The translations under genes and the position numbers were made by a program. 64,000 nt of DNA from NCBI RefSeq assembly GCF_017848645.1, contig NZ_JAFEIF010000007.1, positions 1 through 64,000 on the forward strand, given 5' to 3'. Below, one piece after another: positions 16,452-27,759 of this stretch (its first letter is position 1; each line of letters begins with the position of its first letter). The notes beneath the pieces were generated by a model, which saw only the letters and a list, made by a program, of their open reading frames with translations, was not told the origin of the DNA and did no database searches. The DNA is from Limnohabitans sp. Its GTDB lineage: Bacteria > Pseudomonadota > Gammaproteobacteria > Burkholderiales > Burkholderiaceae_C.

Positions 16452-17099
16452 ATGAGCCAAGATGTGGTGTTCGACTTGGGGGGTGTGGTGTTTCGCTGGC
16501 AGCCGTTGGTCTTGTTGCAAGAGTTGTTCCCCAGGCAAGTGCGCAATGAGGCTGAGGCCCGCGAATGGGCCAGCCAGATTTTTCAGACCTTTCACCCAGA
16601 TGCCGATTGGGCTTTGTTCGATCTGGGCGCGATAGAGCCCGAACCTCTGGCCCAGCGCATCGCTGCCCGCACCGGTTTGGCCGAAGCCGACTTGCTGCAC
16701 CTGATGCGCAACATTCCCCCGCACCTGCAACCCATTCCTGGCACGGTGGACTTGATCCACGAACTGAAAGCGCAAGGCCATCGTCTGTACTTTTTGTCGA
16801 ACATGCCAGCGGGCTATGCAGATCATTTGGTCCGAGAGAACGATTTTTTTGCGCTGTTTGAAGAAGGTATTTTTTCAGCGCATGTGAAGCAGATCAAGCC
16901 GCTGCCGGACATTTTTGCCACAGCCCAAGCGCGTTGGCCGTTGCGGGGAGCGCCTGTATTTATTGATGATGTCCAGCACAACATCGATGCTGCAGCCTTG
17001 CATGGCTGGCGACCGATTCGATTTGAAACACCCCAGCAAGTGAGGTCAGCCTTGGTCGGTTTGCATTGCTTGGATGTGGGATCAAGCGGGTCTCTGTAG
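16452..17099 (+). CDS. HAD-superfamily hydrolase (YihX-like, subclass IA)
   Basis: 215 residues from ATG 16452. Motif I is 'VVFDLGGVVFRW' (with D..G in place of DxD, as in the YihX/epoxide-hydrolase N-terminal-like branch), motif II 'LYFLSNMPAGYA', motif III K in 'HVKQIKPLPDIF' and motif IV 'PVFIDDVQHNIDAA'. Expected to be a soluble phosphatase for a small sugar- or nucleotide-type phosphate. It follows the importer ATPase by 14 bases and is probably co-transcribed, though nothing ties its substrate to the importer. It converges on the next gene (77 bases between stops, nothing seen there). Confidence 0.8.
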   Translation: MSQDVVFDLGGVVFRWQPLVLLQELFPRQVRNEAEAREWASQIFQTFHPDADWALFDLGAIEPEPLAQRIAARTGLAEADLLHLMRNIPPHLQPIPGTVDLIHELKAQGHRLYFLSNMPAGYADHLVRENDFFALFEEGIFSAHVKQIKPLPDIFATAQARWPLRGAPVFIDDVQHNIDAAALHGWRPIRFETPQQVRSALVGLHCLDVGSSGSL

Positions 17100-17176
17100 A
17101 GGTCGTGAATTCAATCGTTTTGCCAGGGCAGCCGTGGCGCGCCCGGTTCAAATGCGCTTCTGTTCGGCATCGTTTG

Positions 17177-17857
17177 TCAAGAAGCTGAGCGCTGTTTCAC
17201 GAGTCGGGTAAACAGTGTGTGTTCGCAACCGGGGTCGCTGCAGTCGTTGCATTGCCACACGCTGCGGCCCTGGTTGATGGCAAACTGGCCTTGCTCACGG
17301 ACCTCTTGCGCGGCTGCATCCTCGCCTTCCAAGCCCAAGGCCACCAAGGCGTTGTTCAAGCGCCGTGGCCCTTGGCCGTACACCACACGGTAGGCCATGC
17401 CCGAGCGCTCCAGTGCTTGCCGCACCAAGGTGTCGACTGGGCCGCGCACCTGGGGGCCGTCGCGTTGCAGGCCGTCGGCCACCCAGGGCAGGTCCAGGCC
17501 CGTGACCAAGGTGATGTCGTAGAGCGCCTGGTGCGCCAAAGCCATGGGGTAGAGGCTCTCGTCCTCAAACAGCAGATGGCTGTAGATGGCCGTCATCAGG
17601 GGCGTGGTGTCCGACAACAGCCAGGATTCTGGCGTTGGCTGGCCCGGTGGACACGCGGCTAGGGCTTGCTGCTGCGCAATGGCCATTTGCTCGTGGCGCT
17701 GGGGCGTGCGGCCTGCACGGTCGCACCAATGACGCAGCACTTCATCCACCGTGTGCACCGCTTGGCCACGAGCGCGTAAAACGCCTGCCAGGGTTTGGGT
17801 GAGCCAGCTTTTGCCGGTGCTTTCGGCACCCACCACGGCCACGCGAAGTGGCTTCAT
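17177..17857 (-). CDS. NadR/Ttd14-like P-loop ATPase or kinase with C-terminal Cys cluster
   Basis: 226 residues from ATG 17857; the frame is open further upstream but would overlap ftsB. A P-loop 'GAESTGKS' (10-17) opens the protein, followed by a NadR-like 'SDTTPLMTAIYS' (82-93) and 'LVTGLDLPWVADGLQRDG' (118-134), the pattern of the ribosylnicotinamide kinase part of NadR. The last 30 residues carry C203-x2-C206-x4-C211-x-H213, a candidate metal site not expected in NadR. The gene is 34 bases after ftsB on the same strand and ends the run pyrG to ftsB. NAD salvage is possible; the activity is not certain. Confidence 0.72.
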   Translation of the reverse strand: MKPLRVAVVGAESTGKSWLTQTLAGVLRARGQAVHTVDEVLRHWCDRAGRTPQRHEQMAIAQQQALAACPPGQPTPESWLLSDTTPLMTAIYSHLLFEDESLYPMALAHQALYDITLVTGLDLPWVADGLQRDGPQVRGPVDTLVRQALERSGMAYRVVYGQGPRRLNNALVALGLEGEDAAAQEVREQGQFAINQGRSVWQCNDCSDPGCEHTLFTRLVKQRSAS

Positions 17858-17891
17858 GGTCCCGCTGTCACCCACCCGAAGGCTTGGGGGC

Positions 17892-18167
17892 TCATTTGGC
17901 GATCTGCACGAAAATTTCGTTGGCTTTGACCATGCCCAGCTCATGGCGGGCACGCTCTTCCACCATGTTCAGGCCCTCTTTGAGGTCGTTGACTTCGGCG
18001 CTCAGTTGCTCCATGCGGCGGCGTGCATCTTCGTTGGCCTGTTTTTGTTGCGCCAATTCCTGGCGCAATTCACTCACATGCGGCAAGCTGCCCGGCCCGA
18101 ACCACAGTTGGGCTTGCACGATCGCCAACAAGGCGAAAAGCACGATCGGGACCAGGCGGTTGCCCAT
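17892..18167 (-). CDS. ftsB: Cell division protein FtsB
   Basis: 91 residues. A short cytoplasmic start, one membrane helix at about 5-22 ('VPIVLFALLAIVQAQLWFG'), then a periplasmic coiled coil (about 30-75) rich in Q, E, R and L, ending 'MVEERARHELGMVKANEIFVQI', the usual FtsB/DivIC end ('ARxELGMVxxxE'). FtsB bridges FtsL and FtsQ in the divisome. It lies 10 bases downstream of eno, a neighbourhood conserved across beta- and gammaproteobacteria. Confidence 0.92.
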   Translation of the reverse strand: MGNRLVPIVLFALLAIVQAQLWFGPGSLPHVSELRQELAQQKQANEDARRRMEQLSAEVNDLKEGLNMVEERARHELGMVKANEIFVQIAK

Positions 18168-18177
18168 GGCTCAATGC

Positions 18178-19476
<1,299 letters not shown>

Positions 19477-19514
19477 TCAATTTAAAAACAAAACGGGTCT
19501 TCAAAGCTGGCGTG

Positions 19515-19802
19515 TCAGACGCCTTCGACGGCCACCATGCGCATGATGGCGGCGCCTTCGCGGGCTTCGCGGGCTTTGAGGTATTCGGGCAGTTCGTAGA
19601 AGGCCTTGGCGGCCTCGAACGAGGGGAACTTCAGGACAACGATGCGCTCAGGGGCCCAGTCACCTTCGAGCACTTGCACCTGGCCGCCGCGCACGCAGAC
19701 TTCGGCACCTGCGGTTTTCATGGCGGCGGTGGACCACTTTTTGTACTCTTCGTACTGGGTGGGGTTGGTGACCTGGACGTGGGCGATGATATAGCCGCTC
19801 AT
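19515..19802 (-). CDS. DUF1330 small protein
   Basis: 95 residues. It begins '[23 protein letters not shown]' and contains '[36 protein letters not shown]', the characteristic dimeric alpha/beta-barrel (ferredoxin-like) DUF1330 pattern. No enzymatic role is established for the family. Its start overlaps the kdsA stop (ATGA on the minus strand, 19799-19802), so it is translationally coupled to KDO-8-phosphate synthase, and it precedes eno by 50 bases. Cytoplasmic; no signal peptide. Confidence 0.88.
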   Translation of the reverse strand: MSGYIIAHVQVTNPTQYEEYKKWSTAAMKTAGAEVCVRGGQVQVLEGDWAPERIVVLKFPSFEAAKAFYELPEYLKAREAREGAAIMRMVAVEGV

Positions 19803-20653
19803 GAGAAATCATCCTCTAAAAAGGGGTTCTTTTTGGTGACGGAATCGAGTTGTACCAGCGTCTCCAGCAGGGCTTTCATCTTGCCCAGCGGCACGGCGTT
19901 GGGGCCGTCAGACCAGGCCTCTTGAGGTTTGGGATGGGTTTCCATGAAAAGACCCGCCACGCCAGCGGCCACGCCTGCACGGGCGAGCACCGGCACCATC
20001 TCGCGCGCGCCGCCGCTGCTGGTGCCCTGGCCGCCAGGCTTTTGCACCGAGTGGGTCACGTCAAACACCACGGGGGCGCCGGTCTTGCGCATTTCGGCAA
20101 GACTCGTCATGTCGGCCACCAAGTTGTTGTAGCCAAAGCTCACGCCGCGCTCGCAGGCCAAAAAGTTGTCTTCGGGCAGGCCGACTTCGCGTGCCGCGCT
20201 GCGGGCTTTGTCGATGACGTTTTTCATGTCCCAAGGGGCCAAGAACTGCCCCTTCTTGATGTTGACCGGCTTGCCCGACTGGGCCACGGCGCGGATGAAG
20301 TCGGTCTGGCGGCACAAAAAGGCGGGGGTTTGCAACACATCGACCACGCTGGCCACGGTCTTGACCTGCGATTCGTCGTGCACGTCGGTCAAGATCGGCA
20401 CGCCGATCTGGCGGCGCACTTCGTCCAGGATTTTCAGACCCGCGTCGATGCCCACGCCGCGCTGGGTGTTGCCCGAGGATCGGTTGGCTTTGTCGAACGA
20501 GCCTTTGTAAATGAGGGGGATACCCAAGGCGGTGCAGGCCTCTTTGAGGCGACCGGCCACTTCGAGGGACATCTCAAGGCCTTCGATGGAGCAGGTGCCC
20601 GCGATCAAAAAGAAGGGTTGGTTCAGGCCAACATCAAATCCGCACAGTTTCAT
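19799..20653 (-). CDS. kdsA: 3-deoxy-D-manno-octulosonate 8-phosphate synthase
   Basis: 284 residues from ATG 20653; an in-frame TTG four codons upstream is rejected because the ATG gives the usual '[10 protein letters not shown]' start and has GAGG just before it. Motifs are '[10 protein letters not shown]', '[12 protein letters not shown]', 'GIDAGLKIL', '[11 protein letters not shown]'-like (PILTDVHDE), '[13 protein letters not shown]', '[15 protein letters not shown]' and '[15 protein letters not shown]'. It condenses PEP and arabinose 5-phosphate, the first committed step to the KDO of lipopolysaccharide. It begins 20 bases after pyrG. Confidence 0.96.
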   Translation of the reverse strand: MKLCGFDVGLNQPFFLIAGTCSIEGLEMSLEVAGRLKEACTALGIPLIYKGSFDKANRSSGNTQRGVGIDAGLKILDEVRRQIGVPILTDVHDESQVKTVASVVDVLQTPAFLCRQTDFIRAVAQSGKPVNIKKGQFLAPWDMKNVIDKARSAAREVGLPEDNFLACERGVSFGYNNLVADMTSLAEMRKTGAPVVFDVTHSVQKPGGQGTSSGGAREMVPVLARAGVAAGVAGLFMETHPKPQEAWSDGPNAVPLGKMKALLETLVQLDSVTKKNPFLEDDFS

Positions 20654-20673
20654 GGAGGACCTCAATGGGGGTT

Positions 20674-22524
<1,851 letters not shown>

Positions 22525-22610
22525 AGCGCTGCGTTGCTGTCCATTTCTCCGGTCATCGTGTTCAAGCTGATTCGCACTGAATGCGCAGCGGTCTGCTACA
22601 TTCCCCAGCC

Positions 22611-23825
22611 ATGAGCAAATTGGCTGGAAAACACATCGTTCTGGGCTTGTCGGGCGGCATTGCGGCCTTCAAGTCGGCGGAACTCTGCCGCGCCTTGGTC
22701 AAGGCGGGCGTGACGGTGCAGGTCGTCATGACCGAGGCGGCCGAGCAATTCATGACGGCGGTGACCATGCAGGCCCTCTCGGGTCGGCCGGTTTACACCT
22801 CGCAGTGGGACCCGCGCGAGGCCAACAACATGGCACACATCAACCTGAGCCGCGAGGCCGATGCGATTGTGGTGGCGCCGGCCAGTGCCGACTTCATGGC
22901 CAAACTGCTGCACGGCGGCGCTGACGAACTGCTCAGCCTCATGTGCCTGGCGCGGCCCATTGACCAAGTGCCGCTCATCGTAGCCCCGGCCATGAACCGA
23001 GAAATGTGGTCCAACCCGGCCACGCAGCGCAATGTGGCCCAGCTCAAAGCCGATGGCATCCATGTGCTGGATGTGGGGCAGGGCGATCAGGCGTGTGGCG
23101 AGACGGGCGACGGGCGCATGCTCGAAGCCGATGAAATCTTGGAAGACCTGGAGGCGTTTTTCACCCCCAAGGTGCTGGCGGGCAAAGCGGTGCTGGTCAC
23201 GGCAGGCCCCACCTACGAAGCCATCGACCCGGTGCGCGGCATCACCAACTTGTCGAGCGGCAAGATGGGTTTTGCCATTGCGCGCGCGGCCCGCATGGCG
23301 GGGGCGAGCGTCACCCTGGTCGCGGGGCCCGTGCATTTGCCCACACCGCGAGGCGTGCAGCGCTTCGATGTGCGTTCGGCCCGTCAGATGCTCAATGCTG
23401 CGGTGCTGCATGCAGATGCGGCTGACGTGTTCATTGCCACCGCCGCCGTGGCCGATTGGCGGCCAGCCCATTCGGCCGATCAAAAAATCAAGAAAGACGG
23501 CTCAGGCCACACGCCCGAGCTGAGTTTTGTCGAAAATCCGGACATCCTGGCCACCATCGCACAATCTCCGCGTGGCGCATCGGGCGGCTTGTTCTGTGTG
23601 GGTTTTGCGGCTGAAAGCCATGACCTGCTGGCGCACGCCACGGTCAAGCGCCTTCGCAAGGGTGTGCCGCTGTTGGTGGGCAATATTGGTCCGGCCACTT
23701 TCGGCCAGGACGACAATGCCTTGCTCTTGGTGGATGCATCGGGTGCACGCGAGCTGCCCCATGCCAGCAAGCAGGCCTTGGCGGTGCAGCTGATCGATGA
23801 CATCGCAGCCCGTTTAACCCGATAA
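22611..23825 (+). CDS. coaBC: Bifunctional phosphopantothenoylcysteine decarboxylase/phosphopantothenate-cysteine ligase
   Basis: 404 residues from ATG 22611 (an ATG ten codons earlier, 22581, is possible; neither has a clear ribosome site). The CoaC half has '[18 protein letters not shown]', catalytic His in '[25 protein letters not shown]', '[13 protein letters not shown]' and Cys in '[10 protein letters not shown]'. The CoaB half follows from about 190, with '[27 protein letters not shown]' and the Lys-rich 'DQKIKK' substrate-binding segment. It carries out two consecutive steps of coenzyme A synthesis. dut follows 83 bases downstream. Confidence 0.94.
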   Translation: MSKLAGKHIVLGLSGGIAAFKSAELCRALVKAGVTVQVVMTEAAEQFMTAVTMQALSGRPVYTSQWDPREANNMAHINLSREADAIVVAPASADFMAKLLHGGADELLSLMCLARPIDQVPLIVAPAMNREMWSNPATQRNVAQLKADGIHVLDVGQGDQACGETGDGRMLEADEILEDLEAFFTPKVLAGKAVLVTAGPTYEAIDPVRGITNLSSGKMGFAIARAARMAGASVTLVAGPVHLPTPRGVQRFDVRSARQMLNAAVLHADAADVFIATAAVADWRPAHSADQKIKKDGSGHTPELSFVENPDILATIAQSPRGASGGLFCVGFAAESHDLLAHATVKRLRKGVPLLVGNIGPATFGQDDNALLLVDASGARELPHASKQALAVQLIDDIAARLTR

Positions 23826-23908
23826 GTCAAGTCTGGGTTCAGCGTTCAGTGCTGAGAGAAAAGCCTGAAAACAACCGTCAACCCCTAACTCCTAACGCTC
23901 AAGCCCAC

Positions 23909-24358
23909 ATGAACATCGACCTCAAAATCATCGACGCCCGCATGGCCGATCAGCTGCCTGCCTATGCCACATCTGGCAGCGCAGGCCTGGATTTGCGCGC
24001 CTGCCTGAATGAGCCTTTGACCCTGCTGCCCAACGCCTGGCAATTGGTGCCTACGGGCATTGCGGTCCACCTGAAAGATCCGGGCTATGCCGCCATGCTG
24101 TTGCCGCGATCTGGTTTGGGCCACAAACATGGCATCGTGCTGGGCAATTTGGTGGGTTTGATTGACAGCGACTACCAAGGACAGTTGATGGTCAGCGCCT
24201 GGAACCGCAGCGACGTGGCCTTCACCATCGAGCCGATGGAGCGCATCGCGCAGATGGTCATCGTGCCTGTTGTGCAAGCCGCATTCAATGTCGTGGCGGA
24301 TTTTGATGCACCCAGCGAGCGCGGCGAGGGCGGTTACGGCTCGACTGGCAAAAAATAA
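23909..24358 (+). CDS. dut: dUTP diphosphatase
   Basis: 149 residues from ATG 23909, the family's usual start and length; the open frame extends 20 codons upstream through low-quality sequence. The five dUTPase motifs are present: '[10 protein letters not shown]', '[15 protein letters not shown]', 'GLIDSDYQG' (catalytic Asp), '[10 protein letters not shown]' and the C-terminal '[10 protein letters not shown]' arm. It forms a trimer that hydrolyses dUTP to dUMP, keeping uracil out of DNA and supplying ThyA. The coaBC-dut order is common in proteobacteria. A short hairpin follows at the stop codon. Confidence 0.96.
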   Translation: MNIDLKIIDARMADQLPAYATSGSAGLDLRACLNEPLTLLPNAWQLVPTGIAVHLKDPGYAAMLLPRSGLGHKHGIVLGNLVGLIDSDYQGQLMVSAWNRSDVAFTIEPMERIAQMVIVPVVQAAFNVVADFDAPSERGEGGYGSTGKK

Positions 24359-24374
24359 GCGCCCCGCAGGGCGC
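24359..24374. terminator. Short GC hairpin after dut
   Basis: GCGCCC (24359-24364) and GGGCGC (24369-24374) enclose CGCA, directly after the dut stop, between convergent genes. No T tract follows, so it is at best a weak terminator or a mRNA-end hairpin shared by both strands. Confidence 0.45.
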
Positions 24375-24398
24375 TGTTAAGGGCGCTGTTCAAGGGGC

Positions 24399-24932
24399 TC
24401 AGTGCAGTGTGGGCATGGTCAGGCTGCCCTCGTCGCCGACTTCGATTTTGAAAAAGCCCGTGCCGCAACTGCCGCTGCCCACTTCGGCTTCGGTCGCCTC
24501 GCGCACCGATTCCACCTTCAGGTGCAGGCGCAGCGCAATGCCCGACAGCGGGTGATTGCCGTCCAGCACCACATGCTCGGGGTAGATTTCGGTCACGGTG
24601 TAGAGCACATTGCGCGGGGCGTCGGGGTGGCAGCCCTCGGGTAAGGCGGTGCCTTCGATCGTGAGGCCGGGCTCCAGTCCTTCGGGAAAGAGGGCCAGCG
24701 GTTCCAGAAACAGCAGCTCTTCATTGAAGTCGCCAAAGGCGTCTTCGGGCTCCAGATGCAGGTCGACCTTGGCGCCTTTTTCGTGGCCTTGCAGGGCTAC
24801 CTCGATCTTGGGCAGCAGGTCCTGGCCGCCAATGAAAAATTCCACGGGCTCGTCCAGGGTGTCCAGAACTTCGCCCAGCGTGTCTTTGAGTGTCCAGGTC
24901 AGTGCGACCACAGAAGGTGTCTTGATTTCCAT
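24399..24932 (-). CDS. FKBP-type peptidyl-prolyl isomerase, SlyD-like
   Basis: 177 residues. It starts 'VVALTWTLKDTLGEVLDTLDEPVEFFIGGQDLLPKIEVALQGHEKGAKVDLHLEPEDAFGDFNEELL', which is the SlyD-type FKBP core with an inserted chaperone flap (residues about 75-130), and ends with 'GSCGTGFFKIEVGDEGS'. Typical SlyD histidine-rich metal tails are absent; the tail holds a single Cys and His. It should act as a cytoplasmic prolyl isomerase/chaperone. Convergent with dut; divergent from the RoxA-type gene, 86 bases away. Confidence 0.85.
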   Translation of the reverse strand: MEIKTPSVVALTWTLKDTLGEVLDTLDEPVEFFIGGQDLLPKIEVALQGHEKGAKVDLHLEPEDAFGDFNEELLFLEPLALFPEGLEPGLTIEGTALPEGCHPDAPRNVLYTVTEIYPEHVVLDGNHPLSGIALRLHLKVESVREATEAEVGSGSCGTGFFKIEVGDEGSLTMPTLH

Positions 24933-25018
24933 AGGACAATTGTCGCAGTTTGGCGGCCTGTTTTTGGCCGCCTTGTTTTTGAGCGCAGGTCTTTCGGCCT
25001 GAGCAACCGGATCACCCC

Positions 25019-26140
25019 ATGAACACAGAACAACCCCTGGCCCTGCTCGGCGGCCTGACGCCCAGCCAATTCATGAAGCGCCATTGGCAAAAAAAGCCCT
25101 TGCTGGTGCGCAACGCCATCCCGGGTTTTGTGCCCTGTGTGGGCCGCGCCGACTTGGTGGCGCTGGCGGGCGAGGAGGGGGTGGAGTCGCGTTTGATCGT
25201 GGATTCACCCAAGGGCTGGAAGATGAAGCACGGCCCGTTCACCAAGCGGAGTCTGCCACCCTTCAGCCAGAAAAAATGGACTTTTCTGGTGCAAGGCGTC
25301 GATTTGCACCACGATGGCGTGCACGCCCTGATGCAGCAGTTCCGCTTTGTGCCCGATGCCCGGCTGGACGATGTGATGATCAGCTACGCCACCGATGGCG
25401 GCGGCGTGGGGCCACACTTTGACAGCTACGACGTGTTTTTGTTGCAAGCCCATGGTCAGCGCCGCTGGCGCATTGGCCGCAACAAAGACCTGAGCCTGCA
25501 GCCGGGCGTGCCGCTCAAGATTTTGCAAAACTTTGAAGCAGAACAAGAGTTCGTGCTCAACCCTGGTGACATGCTGTACTTGCCTCCCAAATACGCCCAT
25601 GACGGCGTGGCCGAGGGCGAGTGCATGACCTGGTCGATGGGCTTTCGGGCTCCGCAAGAGGGCGAGTTGGCCCGTGAGTTGTTGCTGGGCTTGGCCGATG
25701 AGGCTTTTGACGGTGTGGGCGACGCGCTTTACCGCGATCCGAAACAAGCGGCGGTGGCTTCACCTGCCGCCATTCCGCCGGCTTTGGCTGGCTTCGCACG
25801 TCAAGTGGTAGATAAAGCACTGAAAAACCCTCATTTGCTCGACAGTTTGCTGGGGGAGTACTTGACCGAACCCAAAGCCCACGTCTGGTTCGATGGCGCA
25901 CAGGCCGAGGTTGATTTGTCAGCGGGCGTACAACTCGACCGGCGCACCAAAATGATGTACGACGACAAACACGTGTTCATCAATGGTGAGAGCTTCAAGG
26001 TCGGCGGACGCGATGCTCTTGTTTTGCGTCAATTGGCCGACGATCGGGCCATAACGGCACAAAAATTCAAAATTTTGAGCGCAGATGCCAAGGATGCCTT
26101 GCTCGATTGGTCATGTGCCGGCTGGTTGAGGGGTCTTTGA
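25019..26140 (+). CDS. Ribosomal oxygenase RoxA/YcfD-type (JmjC/cupin)
   Basis: 373 residues. The N-terminal JmjC-like barrel carries H133-x-D135 ('GPHFDSYDVFLLQ') and H194 ('LPPKYAHDG'), the Fe(II) facial triad matching the HxD...H of E. coli YcfD, which hydroxylates arginine 81 of ribosomal protein L16 using 2-oxoglutarate. The opening 'FMKRHWQKKPLLVRNAIPGF' is family-typical. The C-terminal winged-helix-like part (from about 290) includes 'RRTKMMYDDKHVFINGESF'. The substrate is inferred from the family. A hairpin-like repeat (26172-26200) follows the stop. Confidence 0.9.
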   Translation: MNTEQPLALLGGLTPSQFMKRHWQKKPLLVRNAIPGFVPCVGRADLVALAGEEGVESRLIVDSPKGWKMKHGPFTKRSLPPFSQKKWTFLVQGVDLHHDGVHALMQQFRFVPDARLDDVMISYATDGGGVGPHFDSYDVFLLQAHGQRRWRIGRNKDLSLQPGVPLKILQNFEAEQEFVLNPGDMLYLPPKYAHDGVAEGECMTWSMGFRAPQEGELARELLLGLADEAFDGVGDALYRDPKQAAVASPAAIPPALAGFARQVVDKALKNPHLLDSLLGEYLTEPKAHVWFDGAQAEVDLSAGVQLDRRTKMMYDDKHVFINGESFKVGGRDALVLRQLADDRAITAQKFKILSADAKDALLDWSCAGWLRGL

Positions 26141-26171
26141 GTGGGTTTCTCAAACTGTTTTCGCACCAAAT

Positions 26172-26200
26172 AAATGCAAGCTAGCGGTAAGCCTGCATTT
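26172..26200. repeat. Inverted repeat overlapping the -35 region of the small lipoprotein gene
   Basis: AAATGCAAGCT (26172-26182) and AGCCTGCATTT (26190-26200) pair at 10 of 11 positions across a 7-base gap. It abuts the candidate -35 element at 26199 and lies 32 bases after the upstream stop codon. Symmetry plus position make an operator possible; a weak terminator of the upstream gene is the alternative. Confidence 0.45.
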
Positions 26201-26225
26201 GATCGACTAGGGAAAACGCTATAAT
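26199..26225 (+). promoter_or_regulatory. Sigma-70 promoter of the small lipoprotein gene
   Basis: A perfect TATAAT lies at 26220-26225, with TTTGAT/TTGATC at 26198-26204 as a -35-like element 15-16 bases upstream (slightly short spacing). The predicted start is near 26232, exactly where the first leader hairpin begins. A consensus -10 box suggests strong expression. Confidence 0.65.
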
Positions 26226-26231
26226 CCGAGG

Positions 26232-26312
26232 CTGAGCACAAAAGAGCTCGAGTGCTTTTGGCTCAGTTTCAACGGCGTTAATAACCGTTGAAACAATTTC
26301 CGGAAATTGTTT
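26232..26312 (+). promoter_or_regulatory. Structured mRNA leader with consecutive hairpins
   Basis: Hairpin 1 pairs 26232-26244 with 26255-26266 (12 bp, one bulged A), beginning at the predicted mRNA 5' end. Hairpin 2 pairs GTTTCAACGG (26266-26275) with CCGTTGAAAC (26285-26294), 10 bp with a 9-base loop. A perfect 22-bp palindrome spans 26291-26312, centred on CCGG, and shares 26291-26294 with hairpin 2. Hairpin 2 and the palindrome's fold therefore compete. The ribosome site AGGA (26328-26331) follows 15 bases on. This may stabilise the mRNA or switch expression. Confidence 0.6.
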
Positions 26313-26339
26313 TCACATTCACACCTTAGGAAAATCAAA

Positions 26340-26531
26340 ATGAACAAGTCCCTCGTTCTGGCCGTCATCATCGCTGCAGCTGCTCTGTCCGCTTGCGGCA
26401 AAAAAGAAGCTGCAGCGCCTGCTCCTGCACCCGCTCCAGCTGCAGCTCCAGCTGCTGACGCTTCGGCTCCTGCTGCAGCTCCAGCTGCTGACGCTTCGGC
26501 TCCTGCTGCTGACGCTTCTGCCTCCAAGTGA
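26340..26531 (+). CDS. Small Ala/Pro-rich lipoprotein
   Basis: 63 residues from ATG 26340 with AGGA eight bases upstream. A lipoprotein signal 'LAVIIAAAALSAC' ends at the lipidated Cys19, followed by 'GKKEAA'. The rest is a low-complexity tail of Ala-Pro steps and three imperfect copies of 'APAADAS', ending ASK. Such tails are extended spacers in the periplasm or cell wall; no catalytic residues exist. Consensus promoter, structured leader and strong terminator indicate an abundant, singly transcribed message. Similar tiny 'GKKEAAAPAP' lipoproteins occur in Burkholderiales, without a known role as far as I know. Confidence 0.85.
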   Translation: MNKSLVLAVIIAAAALSACGKKEAAAPAPAPAPAAAPAADASAPAAAPAADASAPAADASASK

Positions 26532-26538
26532 TCGCATG

Positions 26539-26592
26539 CATCCGGTGCAAACCGGATGGCGCACAAAAAACCCCGCTTTGCGGGGTTTTTTT
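26539..26592. terminator. GNRA hairpin plus bidirectional intrinsic terminator
   Basis: An 8-bp stem CATCCGGT/ACCGGATG closed by a GCAA tetraloop (26539-26558) is followed by a textbook terminator: A-run 26565-26570, CCCCGC (26571-26576), loop TTT, GCGGGG (26580-26585), then seven Ts to 26592. The A-run on the left makes it work on both strands, ending the lipoprotein message and the minus-strand bamC message (stop at 26612). Confidence 0.9.
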
Positions 26593-26611
26593 CGTCTGGT
26601 AATCAACGAGT

Positions 26612-27715
26612 TCAGCGCAATTCGGCGGCAATCAACTTCAAAATCCGCTCGGCATCCTGGGCCGACGGTTCAGGTTGACCACTGGCGGTCAGCACGCGCA
26701 AGCTGCTTTGGTTTTCGCCAGAGGCAACAAGGCTGATCTGGTATTTGGTGAGCGTCGAAGGGGTGTCTTTCTTGCTGCCAAACAGACGCCCAAGGAATCC
26801 CTTGGGTTCTGAGCTGGTGCCAGCGGCCACATAGCGCACAAAGTAAACGCCAGCGGAGCGGTCGCGGTCTTCCACCGTGAAACCGCTGCGGTCCAAGGCA
26901 ACGCCGGTGCGGCGCCATGCGCGGTCCAGGTTGTCCTGCAGCACGATCACGGGCTGACCATTGATGCTGCTGACTTGGCTGCCCGTATCTGCCGCGCTGG
27001 CGGTGACCGTGGCGGTTTTGGCCGCTTCGGGTGAGCTGCCGAGCTTGACCATCAGGCGGCGCAGGAATTCGATTTCCAACTCGGGGTCGCTGGGGCGAGG
27101 TTGCCAAATGGTGCGGTCTTTTTGGACATCGGCATAGTTTTCTACCATGCCCCGGTGGGTGATATAGATTTCGACGCCCCCTTGCGCATTGCGCTCTACA
27201 CGGGTTCTGAATTTGTCGCGCTCAGCGGTGGAGTAAAAGGAATCCAGCACTTTGCCCAAGGTTCTGCGGACGAAGTCCTGGGGCAGTTTGGCCCGGTTTT
27301 CTGCCCATTCGGTTTCCATGATGCCGACATCGGGGGCATCGGTGACCAGCACAAAGCCATTGCTGGTCCAGAACTCACGCAGCGGCTCCCAGACTTTGTC
27401 GGCGGGCAAGCTGGCCACCAGCCAACGCTGGTTGCCTTGGCGCTCAATCCTGACAGGACCCAGTGCATTGGCTGCAGTGCCCGCATCGACCACTCGGCTG
27501 CCTGCATTTTGAAAGCCTGAGGCGGTGGCTGAAGTGCTTTCGATGGCGTAACGCGACTCCTTGCGCAACTGCGTCAGGTCCGGGGGCACCTCCAGTGTGG
27601 GCGCTTTGGCCGCGCTTTTGTAGTCGATCTTGTCTTCTTGCAGCACTGAGCAGGCGCTGAGCAAGCTGGCCAAGGCGAGCACGGTGGCTGTGCGCTTGAA
27701 AGGGGCAGAGGACAT
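26612..27715 (-). CDS. bamC: Outer-membrane assembly lipoprotein BamC
   Basis: 367 residues from ATG 27715, preferred because it leaves a compact lipoprotein signal 'FKRTATVLALASLLSAC'; an ATG at 27760 that overlaps the dapA stop is the alternative. After the lipidated Cys comes the unstructured N-terminal stretch ('DYKSAAKAPTLEVPPDLTQL', typical of BamC binding BamD), then two helix-grip domains ('NQRWLVASLPADKVWEPLREFWTSNGF' and 'LQDNLDRAWRRTGVALDRSGFTVEDRDRSAGVYFVRY'). It is an accessory subunit of the BAM complex. The dapA-bamC order is conserved in proteobacteria. Confidence 0.9.
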   Translation of the reverse strand: MSSAPFKRTATVLALASLLSACSVLQEDKIDYKSAAKAPTLEVPPDLTQLRKESRYAIESTSATASGFQNAGSRVVDAGTAANALGPVRIERQGNQRWLVASLPADKVWEPLREFWTSNGFVLVTDAPDVGIMETEWAENRAKLPQDFVRRTLGKVLDSFYSTAERDKFRTRVERNAQGGVEIYITHRGMVENYADVQKDRTIWQPRPSDPELEIEFLRRLMVKLGSSPEAAKTATVTASAADTGSQVSSINGQPVIVLQDNLDRAWRRTGVALDRSGFTVEDRDRSAGVYFVRYVAAGTSSEPKGFLGRLFGSKKDTPSTLTKYQISLVASGENQSSLRVLTASGQPEPSAQDAERILKLIAAELR

Positions 27716-27759
27716 GGCGTTGAAAAACAGAGGGTTCACAAATTTCCTTGGGGAGTCCA

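Noticed and set aside
26340-26531. Repetitive APA/ADAS coding stretch as a CRISPR or DNA satellite
   Set aside because: The repeats are in frame, protein-level Ala/Pro steps in a lipoprotein and have no spacer structure.
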